Of a DNA stretch of 64,000 bases, positions 51,110 to 60,864 are shown piece after piece. A program made the translations under genes and the position numbers. The stretch comes from Chitinophaga sp. E66. Lineage in GTDB: Bacteria > Bacteroidota > Bacteroidia > Chitinophagales > Chitinophagaceae. The stretch's first letter is position 1. The number at the start of each line of letters is the position of its first letter. The DNA lies in assembly GCA_019285755.1 (NCBI GenBank), contig CP079103.1, positions 4,030,001-4,094,000 of the forward strand, written 5' to 3'. Under the pieces are notes generated by a model. That model was given only the letters and a program-made list of their open reading frames with translations. It was not told the origin of the DNA and ran no database searches.

Positions 51110-51180
51110 AACATTAACAAAGATGAAGTGTTTGTATGGATTGCATTTCGTAAATTCCCTATACAACAAATTCATTTTCA

Positions 51181-51953
51181 ATGGCAAAAATCACTTCAGC
51201 AGTTACATTTACCGGCAAGGTGGGCGGCCTGATCGGCTACAAACGGAACGGTAAATATTTCCTTCGCTCCGTGCCCGAGAAGGTCCGGCAGTCGAAGGCC
51301 ACCAAACGCGCCGCCAAACGCTTTGGCGCGGCCAGCCGCAAAGGCGCCCTTATCCGCAGCGCCTGGCGACAGAGCTGGATATCCTCTGCGATGGCGCACA
51401 TGTCAATCAATTGAACAAGACCATCCTCCATGCGGGCCGCGATAACCACGCAGGCCTTACCGGGTTCCGGTTCAACAAGTACAAGCGCGTAAGAGACTTC
51501 TTCTCCACCGAGCTGGAATTCACTCCTAACGGCATCCTTCACATCCCCGCCCAGCAGATCTGCGCGAAGGAAGGGGCCGTCCGCATGGAAGTAAAGCTCA
51601 TCGGCACCCGCATCGACTTTACCACCGGCAAGGTAACCGGCTCCGACGCCTCGGCGATGTACATCGACCTGGAAGGGGCTTTCACACCGTTTACCGGTGC
51701 GGACATGTCGATAGAAGTTCCCGGCAACGGCACGTTGTTAGTTACCGTACGCGTGCGATTGTTCTTCGAATCCGGCCTATCCCTTGGCCGCAGGAACAAC
51801 GCTGCGGATATCATTGCAGTGCTGGAGGAACAACCAGCAGAAACCACATCATCAAAAGACAAACCCCATAAAGCTCCCGCAAAAGAGCCGGTGGCACCAA
51901 CTGTAAGACTGCACCGCGACGATAACGGGCAGCCCTACATCCAACGGGAATAG
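51181..51953 (+). CDS. Hypothetical protein with conserved basic N-terminus
   Basis: Not recognised. N-terminal MAKITSAVTFTGKVGGLIGYKRNGKYFLRSVPEKV, then a strongly basic helix (SKATKRAAKRFG). A frame break near 51370 joins it to NKTILHAGRDNHAGLTGFRFNKYKRVRDFF and a beta-rich domain (LEFTPNGILHIPAQQ, GNGTLLVTVRVRLFFESGLSLG), ending in a Lys/Pro/Ala-rich tail. About 257 residues, no signal peptide. The GKVGG-x5-NGK-x6-P pattern resembles short Bacteroidota proteins of unknown function (DUF6266-like); that link is weak. Confidence 0.5.
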
Positions 51954-52344
51954 GCCCGCGCCATTGTAAAAAGAATTTGTTGTAAGCTTTTCATTATCAC
52001 ATCACGCGAACCCAACAGCTGAACGGCAGGCTCCTCCTCCGTAGGGCATCGCCATGCGCTGCTGTCTCATGTTTTGCCCAATAGCCGATTATTAGCCCCG
52101 GTATCCCAGCTTTAGATCATCTCCTTTTCATATTTACTTTATCTCCACCTCTTCTCCAGGGATTCCAGTAGGTTCCTGCATAGCTCCTGTAGGGATCCGG
52201 CAGGGTAACAGTATGTCTACCGTATTAACCAGGCAGGGAGGAGCCCTTGCTGACCCTTAAGTATCCCTTAAGGAGATTAGGAGGAAACCCTCCTAAACCT
52301 ATGCCTATACATGGACCGATTATGCCACAAACAATTGAGCAATG
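51954..52344. other. Gene-free 390 bp
   Basis: No supported gene. One perfect hairpin TTAGGAGG-AAAC-CCTCCTAA at 52277-52296 and several scattered AGGGAT/CTCCTG words; nothing I can name. Confidence 0.5.
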
Positions 52345-52763
52345 CTATCCCAAAAATGATACAGTAATTAAACAAGATATCGCAATCAATATCAAGAAAA
52401 TAATCATGCCCCAACGGATTAATTTCAACCTAACATCAACATAAGCAAACCCTTCGGCAGGTTTCTCATAATGATAGTGTACCGGTACTTCCGTTCCGAT
52501 TTCCTGCGGCTTTCCGGATAAGCTGGTTTGCAAAGAAAATACGCCATGGCCCGGAGGCGTATAAGTGATTATCGATGTAATTCTGGCAGCCTTATCATCG
52601 TCCTGAGATGTTCGGACCTCAATGACTTTCCCGATAGTTTGCATGCCATCGCGGCGGATAGCATTCAGCCTTTTTTATTCCGGTAACCATCTGCGGCATA
52701 CCATCCAAGTCACCAAAAGCTGCATCAAAAACTAAGTAACAGGAAATAAATAGATGTATTCAT
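52345..52763 (-). CDS. DUF3592-like membrane protein
   Basis: C-terminal part is clear: GKVIEVRTSQDDDKAARITSIITYTPPGHG, IGTEVPVHYHYEKPAEGFAYVDVRLKL and a membrane helix WGMIIFLILIAISCLI, the DUF3592 layout of a beta domain between two helices. Joining frames at about 52722 and 52677 adds an N-terminal helix (MNTSIYFLLLSF...) and the linker NKKRLNAIRRDGMQ. Function unknown. One of three DUF3592-like genes in this 1.6-kb run. Confidence 0.5.
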
Positions 52764-52787
52764 ATCAAACTTAAAGATTTCAACCAA

Positions 52788-53156
52788 TCATGCATGTGCC
52801 TTGTAGATTCGCTTCCTGATGAATCTTACCGTCAGGTAATTTAACGTCATCACCATTAACAGAATTACGCCGTACAGGATCACAGGACCGGCAGACACCC
52901 TGCTCGCCAGCCAGTAATTCATCAATACAAAGAATCCATCACGCGGGAGCCGGTTACCTGGGAAGTATCGCTGCTGCAACCAATCGAATCCCCAAATGCC
53001 TGCTACATTAAATGGTATGGAGCACAGGTAACCTACTGCAGACAGAAGGAACAACCGGTCGCTATGGTTACCGAACCTGACGGCGAAGTAAGTCCAGGCA
53101 AGATCAGACAACGCCAATAACAATAGATATAGGAAGATGATTTTAGTAATGCGCAT
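52788..53156 (-). CDS. Small four-helix membrane protein
   Basis: About 122 residues with hydrophobic segments at about 7-27, 35-55, 75-90 and 93-112 (ITKIIFLYLLLLALSDLAW, LSAVGYLCSIPFNVAGIW, PVILYGVILLMVMTLNYL). Not recognised. Frame intact. Lies between DUF3592-like genes on the same strand, 24 and 40 bp apart, so it is probably in the same operon. Confidence 0.5.
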   Translation of the reverse strand: MRITKIIFLYLLLLALSDLAWTYFAVRFGNHSDRLFLLSAVGYLCSIPFNVAGIWGFDWLQQRYFPGNRLPRDGFFVLMNYWLASRVSAGPVILYGVILLMVMTLNYLTVRFIRKRIYKAHA

Positions 53157-53196
53157 AGTTTACGCGGGCATGGTAAGGAAAATTAAGAACCCTTTT

Positions 53197-53603
53197 TTAA
53201 GGAAAAGGGAAATTATTTTTAATACTATCAGGATAAGCCAACCCCTGCCACTCAAAGTCCAACGGAAAGATGAGGAACATACTATTTTCCGGAGACATGG
53301 AATCCAACGCCACTGGAATCACGCGGCCAGGCAGGGTATACTTCCACGGTTCCGGAACGTGAATCCACCGCACAGCGGCATATTGCTTTCCTTCGAACTG
53401 ATAATGATAAGTTACACGGTCACGTTTCTTATACCCGCGTTCATCGATCTCTGTGACGATCCCGGTGGTGAGGGCGCGATTTTCGCGAATGCCACGTTCA
53501 CGTATGTTCTCGCGGACATTGACGTATATGAGGAATCCCGCCAGGAAGGCGAAGAAAAGGGGCAGCCCCAAAGCAGGCTGCGGTTGCGGATACGTTTGTT
53601 CAT
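53197..53603 (-). CDS. DUF3592-like membrane protein
   Basis: About 134 residues: basic start MNKRIRNRSLL, one helix LPLFFAFLAGFLIYV, then TTGIVTEIDERGYKKRDRVTYHYQFEGKQYAAVRWI, a beta domain with the DUF3592 pattern, and GRVIPVALDSMSPENSMFL. Unlike the other two it lacks a second C-terminal helix. Frame break near 53570. 15 bp downstream of the next gene in the run. Confidence 0.55.
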
Positions 53604-53618
53604 TTGGATGGGGTTTAT

Positions 53619-53972
53619 TTATCTTTTGATCTTTCCTTTGACATCCACAATGCCTTCTTTGGGATCATCTGTAAAATAATGCACGATAACACTGCTATTA
53701 AGCGCTGGTTTCTTCCTGGAATGAACAAAAGCATCATCAAAAAGCATCACCTTCTCTCCTGCAGCAGTAATAAATTCCACGATGGGAGCATAATGATCGT
53801 AATTGTCCGAATCCGTTTTTACATGATGTTCAATAACTACTCCTTCAGTAGCAATTCCATGCGTACGATATGTTTTCAGATAATTTATCTTCCTGATGGC
53901 ATAAAACCAATAATACGACATCAACCCCACGACCGAGGCTGACATTAGTATTATGAGGAAAGATTCATACAC
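53619..53972 (-). CDS. DUF3592-like membrane protein, first gene of the run
   Basis: About 117 residues. Helix ILMSASVVGLMSYYWFYAI, then ATEGVVIEHHVKTDSDNYDHYAPIVEFITAAGEKVMLFDD and VIVHYFTDDPKEGIVDV, the DUF3592 fold with the second helix missing. Frame intact. A full promoter ends only 4 bp before this ATG, so either the mRNA is leaderless or translation starts at the internal methionine at 53945. Confidence 0.6.
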   Translation of the reverse strand: MYESFLIILMSASVVGLMSYYWFYAIRKINYLKTYRTHGIATEGVVIEHHVKTDSDNYDHYAPIVEFITAAGEKVMLFDDAFVHSRKKPALNSSVIVHYFTDDPKEGIVDVKGKIKR

Positions 53973-53976
53973 TCTT

Positions 53977-54007
53977 CAAACATAACATCAAATCACCATA
54001 TTACAAA
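53977..54007 (-). promoter_or_regulatory. Complete -33/-7 promoter of the DUF3592 run
   Basis: TTTG (54004-54007), 19-nt spacer, TATGTTTG (53977-53984) on the minus strand. The -7 element is 4 bp from the annotated start codon. Confidence 0.65.
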
Positions 54008-54113
54008 CATCCTTTCAACAAAACCCCTTACTTATCAGTTATATTAGCAAGGGTCTCCCAAATTTTAATGAAATTCTAATGTGCCGGGGAGCCTCAAATA
54101 GTTATTTTACGCC

Positions 54114-55214
54114 ATGCCATATAATCACATCCTAGCACGTAAATGGAACGTCAAGCTCCCGTTATGGACCCTTATCAGCCCGGTGATCGGGGCTTTTTCC
54201 TCGCGTTCGCAGGTGAAAATATATCCGGATGGATGGCCGCGATCCTCGGTGTTTCTCTGATCAGCGTGGTCCTGTCTGCCGTGCACCACGCCGAAGTGGT
54301 GGCGCATAAAGTGGGCGAACCTTACGGCACGCTCATCCTCGCGCTCGCCATTACCGTCATAGAAGTATCGCTCATCGTGTCCATGATGCTGTCGAAGCAG
54401 GGGGCCGGGTCCACCACGCTGGCCCGCGATACCGTGTTTGCCGCCATCATGCTCATTAATACAGGGATTATTGGAATTTGCCTGTTGTGGGGTAGTTACC
54501 TGCATAAGGAACAGATCTATATCAAACAAGGCGTCAGCGCCGCGCTGGTCACGCTTACAGCGATTTCCGTGCTCACATTGGTACTGCCTAATTTTACCAC
54601 CAGTGCCGCCGGGCCGGTGTACTCCTCCAGCCAGCTCATCTTCGTGGCTATCATCTCGTTAGTGCTGTATGGCGGCTTCGTGTCTGTGCAGACCGTCCGC
54701 CACCGCGACTATTTTCTGCCGGAAGAAAACGAGGGAGACTATCACGCCGCGCCGCCTACCAAACTCACCACCGCCATCAGCCTTATCACGCTGGTGCTAT
54801 CCTGGCAATCGTAGTGCTGCTTTCCAAGAAATTATCGCCTACGATCGAGGGTATAGTGATGGATTTGGGCGCTCCCAAATCGCTGGTGGGGGTAATTATC
54901 GCCGCGGTGATCCTCATGCCCGAAGGCCTCGCCGCCATCCGCGCCGCCCGCAAGAACCGCCTGCAAACCAGTTTGAACCTGGCACTGGGGTCCGCACTGG
55001 CTTCCATCGGCCTCACGATCCCGGCGGTGGCACTGGTGTCTATCGTTGCGGGGTTTGACGTAACGCTGGGGATCGATACGAAATCTACGCTGCTGTTGCT
55101 GTTATCGCTCTTCACGATCAGCATATCCTTCAATGCGGGGCGCACTAATATCCAGCAGGGGTGGTGTTGCTGGTGATCCTGGCCACGTACCTGTTTACGA
55201 CGATAGTGCCGTAA
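54114..55214 (+). CDS. Calcium/proton (or sodium/proton) antiporter, ChaA/Cax-like
   Basis: Inner-membrane CaCA-family exchanger. About 11 helices in two inverted halves, each with the acidic-helix motif: AVHHAEVVAHKVGEPYGTLILALAITVIEVSLI in the first and SKKLSPTIEGIVMDLGAPKSLVGVIIAAVILMPEGLAAIRAA in the second, which holds GNxxE-type cation residues. The start ATG at 54114 gives a basic N-terminus then LPLWTLISPVIGAFFLAFAGE. Frame breaks near 54197, 54803 and 55158. Resembles the y4hA/ChaA subfamily. Its stop abuts the stop of the convergent DUF5071 gene. Confidence 0.8.
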
Positions 55215-55603
55215 TCAGAGCAGGTTCCACTCTTCCGCCAACTCCCTCGCCGCCTGGGCGGTATCGTGATAGATCTCGCCGGGAGTGGCCTCCTGGGCCA
55301 TGCGGAGCAACATCGTCACTAACATGGGATCGTTGAGGGGACGCGCGTTTTTTCAAGCAGGTAGATGCAATTGGTTTTCCAGATATCATCATCAGTAGCG
55401 AAAATCTCGCAGAACTCAGCCACGAGTTCGTGGACATACGGCATGAGGTAGTTGTAAATGGGGTTGAAATGGGGACAATTAATATCCTGGAGCCATTCCA
55501 TTAAGGCCATCGCATGGGGCCGGGCAGCCGTCCATTCGGTGCCGCGCAACAGATCGATCGCCTGGTCGTCGCTCTTATGAGCGGGTACGAAGGAAGGTAA
55601 CAT
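55215..55603 (-). CDS. DUF5071 protein
   Basis: About 129 residues. LPSFVPAHKSDDQAIDLLRG, then ALMEWLQDINCPHFNPIYNYLMPYVHELVAEF with the EWLQDxNxP motif of DUF5071, and ATDDDIWKTNCIYLLE; a frame break near 55345 leads to ATPGEIYHDTAQAARELAEEWNLL. Helical repeat-like, cytoplasmic, function unknown; relatives occur among immunity-type proteins. It lies 23 bp downstream of the methyltransferase gene on the same strand. Confidence 0.65.
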
Positions 55604-55625
55604 ACCGGAATTTACGCCGGTTTTC

Positions 55626-56421
55626 TCAGAATTTGATGGTAAAATGCTGCTTAGCCTTGAAATCCGGGCTCACGAAAGCAATGCCGATAAAGAACAGGTC
55701 GATCGTGGTAGTGACGGAAGGATGGGATTTGATGGTTTCCCAGGCCCTTTCCATGCCATCTGTCAATGCACGTCATCGAAGATGACGATACTGTTGGGTT
55801 TCAGATACGGCAGGCACTGTTCGAAGTAGCGTACCGTAGGCTCTTCGCGATGGTTACCGTCGATATACACGATATCGGGGCTGTCATCCGCTCCAGCACG
55901 CCGGCCAGCTCTGTATCGAAGTTGCCGGTATGCTGGTGGATGTTGTCCAGCCCAAGGGAAGAGAAGTTCATTTTAGCGAGCGCTGCGATATTGGGGCATC
56001 CTTCGATGGTATGGACGTTTGCCCCGGCCGAGGCCATATAGGCCGTGGAGAGGCCGAGCGAGGTCCCCAGCTCCAGCACGTTGCGCGCACCCAGATGTTT
56101 AACGAGGCGGTAGAACAGCTGGCCGAAGCGCGCAGGCTTGGCGGCATGCCGTGCTATATCGCGGATGCGGCGGGTGTTGGAGGCACCCGTGAGCGACCCT
56201 GCCCCCAGATCTGTGACCTGCACTACGTCGGCGCTCTGGAGCAACCGCTTCCGCAGCAGTTCCATAGGCTCGTATGCCGGGATGAACGCTTTATCGTTCA
56301 GCACATCCTCCACCAGCGTAAACACGAAAGGAGAGTGTACGCTGTGCCGGTTGCCCGCCGTCAGGTAATAACGGATATATTTCTTCGCCAATGCCGCCTG
56401 GTGCCTTATGCTCAATGTCAA
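55626..56421 (-). CDS. Class I SAM-dependent methyltransferase
   Basis: About 264 residues. N-terminal HSVHSPFVFTLVEDVLNDK, then the Rossmann core ARNVLELGTSLGLSTAYMASAGANVHTIEG (SAM loop ELGTSLG) and, after a frame break near 55890, DIVYIDGNHREEPTVRYFEQCLPYLKPNSIVIFDDVH, an O-methyltransferase-like pattern. A second break near 55770. Target unknown. Confidence 0.75.
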
Positions 56422-56457
56422 TTAGTTTTAACTCAAAAACAGGGGTAATTCAGCCGC

Positions 56458-56465
56458 CAAAGGTA
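56458..56465 (-). promoter_or_regulatory. -7 element of the methyltransferase gene
   Basis: TACCTTTG on the minus strand, 36 bp before the start codon. Confidence 0.45.
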
Positions 56466-56606
56466 TATAAAAGGCGTAATATGATGATGGGCTTTTATTG
56501 ACTAGGGGTTATGCAGTAAAATTTATCACTATCTTTACATGTTGGAACTATTTTTGGCATTATATTTTCTTTAAGGTTTTCTTAACATAAAAAGGACATT
56601 TCAAGC

Positions 56607-57847
56607 ATGCTCAAGCTAATCAGATGGATGATGCCATTTGCACTGACGGGATTTGTGACATTGACCGCCTCGGCGCAGGATCAGCCCCTACCCAGCCTCC
56701 GACGGAGATCAAACCGCCGCAGGTTCGGACGGCCGACACCACCATCAAGAAGATCATGGACGATTTGCAAAAAGTGGCCGACAGTGATAAGCAAAATGCA
56801 AAAGCCATCGAACAGCTGTCGCTCGGCAGGGAACTGGACAATATCACCAAGTACGACCTGATCAAGAACAACCTCATCCAGGCTTCTGAAACCTACTATC
56901 TGCTGAACAAAAAAATCATTGACCTTAAATCCGGGACCACCACCTCCAACCTGGACGTATTCATCACCTCGCTCAACAACCCGGAAAGCAAGGAGCTCGG
57001 CTTCTCGCTGAGCGACCGCGTCGTGGAACTGGTCGAAAAGATCATCCTCAAAGGCAAATCCGATAAGAACGAGCGTAATACCAAACTGGTAGAGTCTACC
57101 AAATCCATCATCAACAGCCCGATCTTCAAATCCTTCACCTCCCTCACCCCGCCCCTGGCCATCGCCAGCTCGGTGATGAACTTCCTCCACAGCGTGAGCC
57201 AGTCCAACAAGGCCATCAATCACAAACTGCTGCAGGAGTTCGAGAAGGAACTGAATAAATACGTGATCTACTACACGGCCCTCAACGATGCGAACCAGAA
57301 GTTCGAGTTTGGCCTGAACTTTAATAAAGACCAGCTCTCCCTGCTGCAGGACAATATGTACGACCACCTGGCCTTCACCTCCCAGGTGCTCAAAATGCCC
57401 CTGCCCAACCGCGGTAATAAAACCATCGCCGAGTCGCTCAACGAATACTTCATCGATTTCAGGAGAGATAAAGTAGTCGACTTCTTCGCCAAGCTGGAAG
57501 CGCAGTATTCCAAAGGCGGAAAGATCAACTACGAAGGCCTCCTGCGCGATAATCCCAATCTCAAAGAAGCCAACAACCAGCTCGAAGACCTCGTGCTCAT
57601 GACCAAACGCTTCGAAAACCTCTATAATGAATATTTCAGCCTGCTGGATTCATATTATACCAAGGTTAACCACTCGCTCCGCCTCGCGCAGGATAATGCC
57701 CTCGCCGAGCGCTCTATCGTGGAGGCCAAACAAAACGAGTTCCGCGGCCTGAAAAATGAAGCCGTTCAGGAAATCCAGGCTTCCATCAACATGCGCGAGC
57801 TCACCCTCAACGTAGACAAAATCAAATACCGTTACCGGATCTTCTAA
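56607..57847 (+). CDS. Hypothetical periplasmic helical protein
   Basis: Not recognised. Signal peptide MLKLIRWMMPFALTGFVTLTASA, a frame break near 56690, a proline-rich stretch, then about 360 mostly helical residues rich in Lys/Glu/Asn (TIKKIMDDLQKVADSDKQNAKAIEQLSL, ETYYLLNKKIIDLKSG, EFEKELNKYVIYYTALNDANQKFEFG, RSIVEAKQNEFRGLKNEAVQEI). The pattern suggests extended coiled coil. Monocistronic, closed by a very strong terminator. Confidence 0.6.
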
Positions 57848-57873
57848 AACCGGCACACGATATACCGATATGC

Positions 57874-57909
57874 AATTACGAACGGCCTTACTGCCGTTCG
57901 TAATTTTTT
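57874..57909 (+). terminator. Strong terminator before oxyR
   Basis: Perfect 13-bp stem AATTACGAACGGC / GCCGTTCGTAATT, 6-nt loop, T-run. Confidence 0.9.
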
Positions 57910-57959
57910 ATAGCTATCCTCTATACATCCCGTACCTTGCAATTGATTTTACCAATATC

Positions 57960-58910
57960 ATGACTACAGTACAACTGGAATATGTAGTAGCGGTAGATAC
58001 CCACCGGAGCTTTGTGACCGCCGCTGAGAAATGCTTTGTGACCCAGCCTACGCTGAGCATGCAGATCCAAAAACTGGAAGATGAACTGAGCGTGAAGATC
58101 TTCGACCGGAGCAAGCTCCCGGTAGTGCCCACCGAGATCGGGTCGGCCATTATCGCGCAGGCGCGCATTATCCTTAAAGAGAACGCCCGCATCCGCGAGA
58201 TCATCGCCGACCGTAAAAGGAAGTGCAGGGCACCCTCAAAGTAGGGATCATCCCCACCCTCGCGCCGTACCTCCTGCCCCGCGTGCTGACGTCTTTCCTG
58301 AAGAAATTCCCGAAAGTGAAACTGGAAGTATGGGAATACTCCACCGAGCAGATCATCGCCCTGTTGCGGCAAGAGCAGCTGGACTGCGGCCTCCTGGCCA
58401 CGCCCCTGCATAACCAGCACCTCGAAGAACATCCCTTGTTCTACGAGAACTTCGTCATTTACGCCGCCAAGAGCAACAAACTCTCCGAAAAGAAGGTCGT
58501 GGAAGCTACCGACCTGGACACCAAGGATATCTGGGTTCTCAACGAAGGCCATTGTATGCGTAACCAGGTGCTCAACATCTGCCAAGACAAGTTCGGGATG
58601 GGTGAGTTCAAAAAAACCTGGAATACAATACCGGCAGCGTGGAAACCCTCAAGCGCATGGTGGAGCTGAACGAAGGATATACCATTTTGCCGGAGCTCAG
58701 CCTGCAGGACCTGTCTGCCAAACAACTGAATATGGTCCGGTTTTCAAGGCGCCCGAGCCCGTGCGCGAGATTAGCCTGGTGACGCACCGGCATTTCATCA
58801 AACAGGCGCTGATAGAAGCTTTCCGGAAGGAAATACTTGCCAGCGTGCCCGAGAAGATGAAAACGCGGAAAACCCGCAAGGTGATCGACATCCTGCTGGA
58901 AAAACCGTAA
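57960..58910 (+). CDS. oxyR: LysR-type hydrogen-peroxide regulator OxyR
   Basis: N-terminal winged helix-turn-helix (YVVAVDTHRSFVTAAEKCFVTQPTLSMQIQKLEDEL) and the periplasmic-binding-type sensor. The redox pair is present: EGHCMRNQVLNIC has two cysteines nine residues apart, as Cys199 and Cys208 in E. coli OxyR, with the adjoining HC-R-Q context. It should activate peroxide-defence genes when oxidised. Frame breaks near 58225, 58620 and 58742. No target gene (catalase, ahpC, dps) is beside it. Confidence 0.9.
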
Positions 58911-58961
58911 CTTGGCCCAGATGGGCGTGCCCCTACACGCCGCCCCACCGATGCCACGTAC

Positions 58962-59522
58962 ATGAACTTACAGGAATTACAGCGCCGCATCGCGTTGTAC
59001 GACGACGAAGCCGCTTACCGGGAACTGTTCGACGGGTTCTACAAACCCCTGCTCCAGTTTGCTTCCGCCTTCACCCGTTCCAGGGAAGCGGCGGAAGAAG
59101 CCGTGTCCGACGTGTTCATCAGCATTTGGGAACGCCGCCGCCAGCTGGATGACATCGAAAACCTCAAAGTATACCTCTACGTCTCCACCCGCAATGCCGC
59201 CCTTAAATATCTCCTCAAACAACAAAAACAGTCTTCCGTAGCGCTGGACGACCTGGTGATGGAACCGGAAAGTCCCTCCCCGGACCCCGAGCAGGTGCTC
59301 CTCACGGCCGAGATGGCCGCGCAGGTGCAACAGGCTATCCAGCAACTGCCGCCACGGTGCAAGCTCATCTTTAAGCTCATCCGGGAAGACGGGCTTCGGT
59401 ACAAGGAAGTGGCGCAAATCCTCAATATTTCCGTCAAAACCATCGACAATCAGCTGGCCATCGCGCTGCAAAAGATCGGGGCAGCTCTTAAAATGAACCT
59501 CAGGAAGACCATAAAAGACTGA
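58962..59522 (+). CDS. ECF sigma factor (FecI-like, Bacteroidota)
   Basis: About 186 residues. Sigma-2 region YRELFDGFYKPLLQFASAFTRSREAAEEAVSDVFISIWERR and sigma-4 region QAIQQLPPRCKLIFKLIREDGLRYKEVAQILNISVKTIDNQLAIAL. Frame intact. It directs transcription of the linked receptor locus when FecR releases it. First of the sigma / anti-sigma / SusC set. Confidence 0.9.
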   Translation: MNLQELQRRIALYDDEAAYRELFDGFYKPLLQFASAFTRSREAAEEAVSDVFISIWERRRQLDDIENLKVYLYVSTRNAALKYLLKQQKQSSVALDDLVMEPESPSPDPEQVLLTAEMAAQVQQAIQQLPPRCKLIFKLIREDGLRYKEVAQILNISVKTIDNQLAIALQKIGAALKMNLRKTIKD

Positions 59523-59603
59523 TCCTCAACACCCAAAAATATTTCCATATTTCCTTTAGTAGATTCCGGGAAATAACGCTCCTATATACGTAACCACGAC
59601 GTT

Positions 59604-60687
59604 ATGCAAACTGAAGACCGTATATGGGAACTGATCGCCAGGAAGCTGGCAGGCGAGGCATCGCAGGACGAGCTGCGGAGCTGGACGGCCTGCTGCGCGA
59701 TCATCCGGAGCTGCACATCCCCGTGCAGGCGGTGAGCGACATGTGGCCGCGGAAGGCGGCGGGCAGCGATGCGGAGGCGTCCGCCGCCTGGGACCGTCAC
59801 CTCGGCCGGATGCGGCAGGCGGGCATTCCACCTATGGAGCCCGCCTCCCATGAACCCTTCCAGCTGGAAGCGGTTCGTTCGCGGCCCTGGCGGAAATATA
59901 CCGCCTGGGCGGCAGCGGCGGCGATCCTGATCTTTACCGCTACATGGTTCTACAGCTCCCGCGTGGGCAGCCCCGGAGCGGTGACCTCCCCAGCGAAGTG
60001 CTGGTCAAAAACGGCAGCAAAACCCGCGTACTGTTGCCAGACGGCACAACCGTATGGCTAAATGCGGGCAGCAAACTTACTTATGGACGTGATTTCGGAG
60101 GAACCAGCCGGGAAGTGGACCTGGCCGGTGAAGGATTCTTCGACGTCGCCAAAGACCCCGAGCGGCCTTTCACCATCCGCACCAGCCGTATGAACATCCG
60201 TGTGCTCGGCACCCGGTTCAACCTGCGTGCTTACCCCAATGACAAATCCGCAGAAGCTACCCTCATCCAGGGCAGCATCGAAGTATCCCTCAGCAGCCGG
60301 CCGCAGGAGCGGTTCGTGCTCAAACCGAATGAAAAGATCGTGGTGCGCGACAGCGACACCGCGACAACGGGAGACCCGCAACCCGCGCGGGAACCCATCA
60401 TGGCCATCCGCCACCTGCAATACGAGCCGGCAGACAGCAGCCTGGCCGAAACCTCCTGGATGGATAATAAACTGGTATTTACCGACGAGACCTTTGCCGA
60501 AGTGGCGCTCAAAATGGAGCGCTGGTACAACATCCCCATCCGTTTCAGCGATCCGGAAACGGCCCGGCTCAGGTTTACCGGATCTTTTGAGAAAGAATCC
60601 GTGGAACAGGCGCTGCGCGCTATGTCTATTACGGCGCCGTTCCGGTATAACATAAAGGACAACGAAATCATTATTTCACGTAACTGA
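59604..60687 (+). CDS. FecR-family anti-sigma factor
   Basis: Inner-membrane regulator. Cytoplasmic N-terminus ELIARKLAGEASQDEL binds the sigma factor; membrane helix KYTAWAAAAAILIFTATWFY; periplasmic FecR domain with VKNGSKTRVLLPDGTTVWLNAGSKLTYG, REVDLAGEGFFDVAKDPERPFTI, VLGTRFNLRAYP and a C-terminal STN-contacting DUF4974 domain (TDETFAEVALKMERWYNIPIRF). Frame breaks near 59680 and 59985. It receives a signal from the receptor encoded downstream. Confidence 0.9.
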
Positions 60688-60864
60688 ACAAACTAAAGCC
60701 AAAATCCACGCGTATGCCGACTTTCAATACCACCTAACCAGAAAGCAGAAGGGCGAGGCGCCGTTGGTCCGGCACCCCGCCCTGAGTCAGACATGTTAAC
60801 GGCAGCTGCCAGCCTGGTAAGCTGAAGGCTGCCCATTATCCAACCCGTTTCAATGTAAAAATAT
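60688..60864. other. Leader region of the SusC gene with a hairpin
   Basis: Around 60750-60785 GGGCG-a-GG-c-GCCG pairs with CGGC-a-CC-c-CGCCC, an interrupted 11-bp stem. Either a weak terminator between fecR and susC or a leader structure. No gene. Confidence 0.4.

Noticed and set aside
51020..51232. Small plus-strand frame after the riboswitch terminator as the riboswitch target
   Set aside because: No family match, it overlaps the better-supported start at 51181 and contains the palindrome at 51089.
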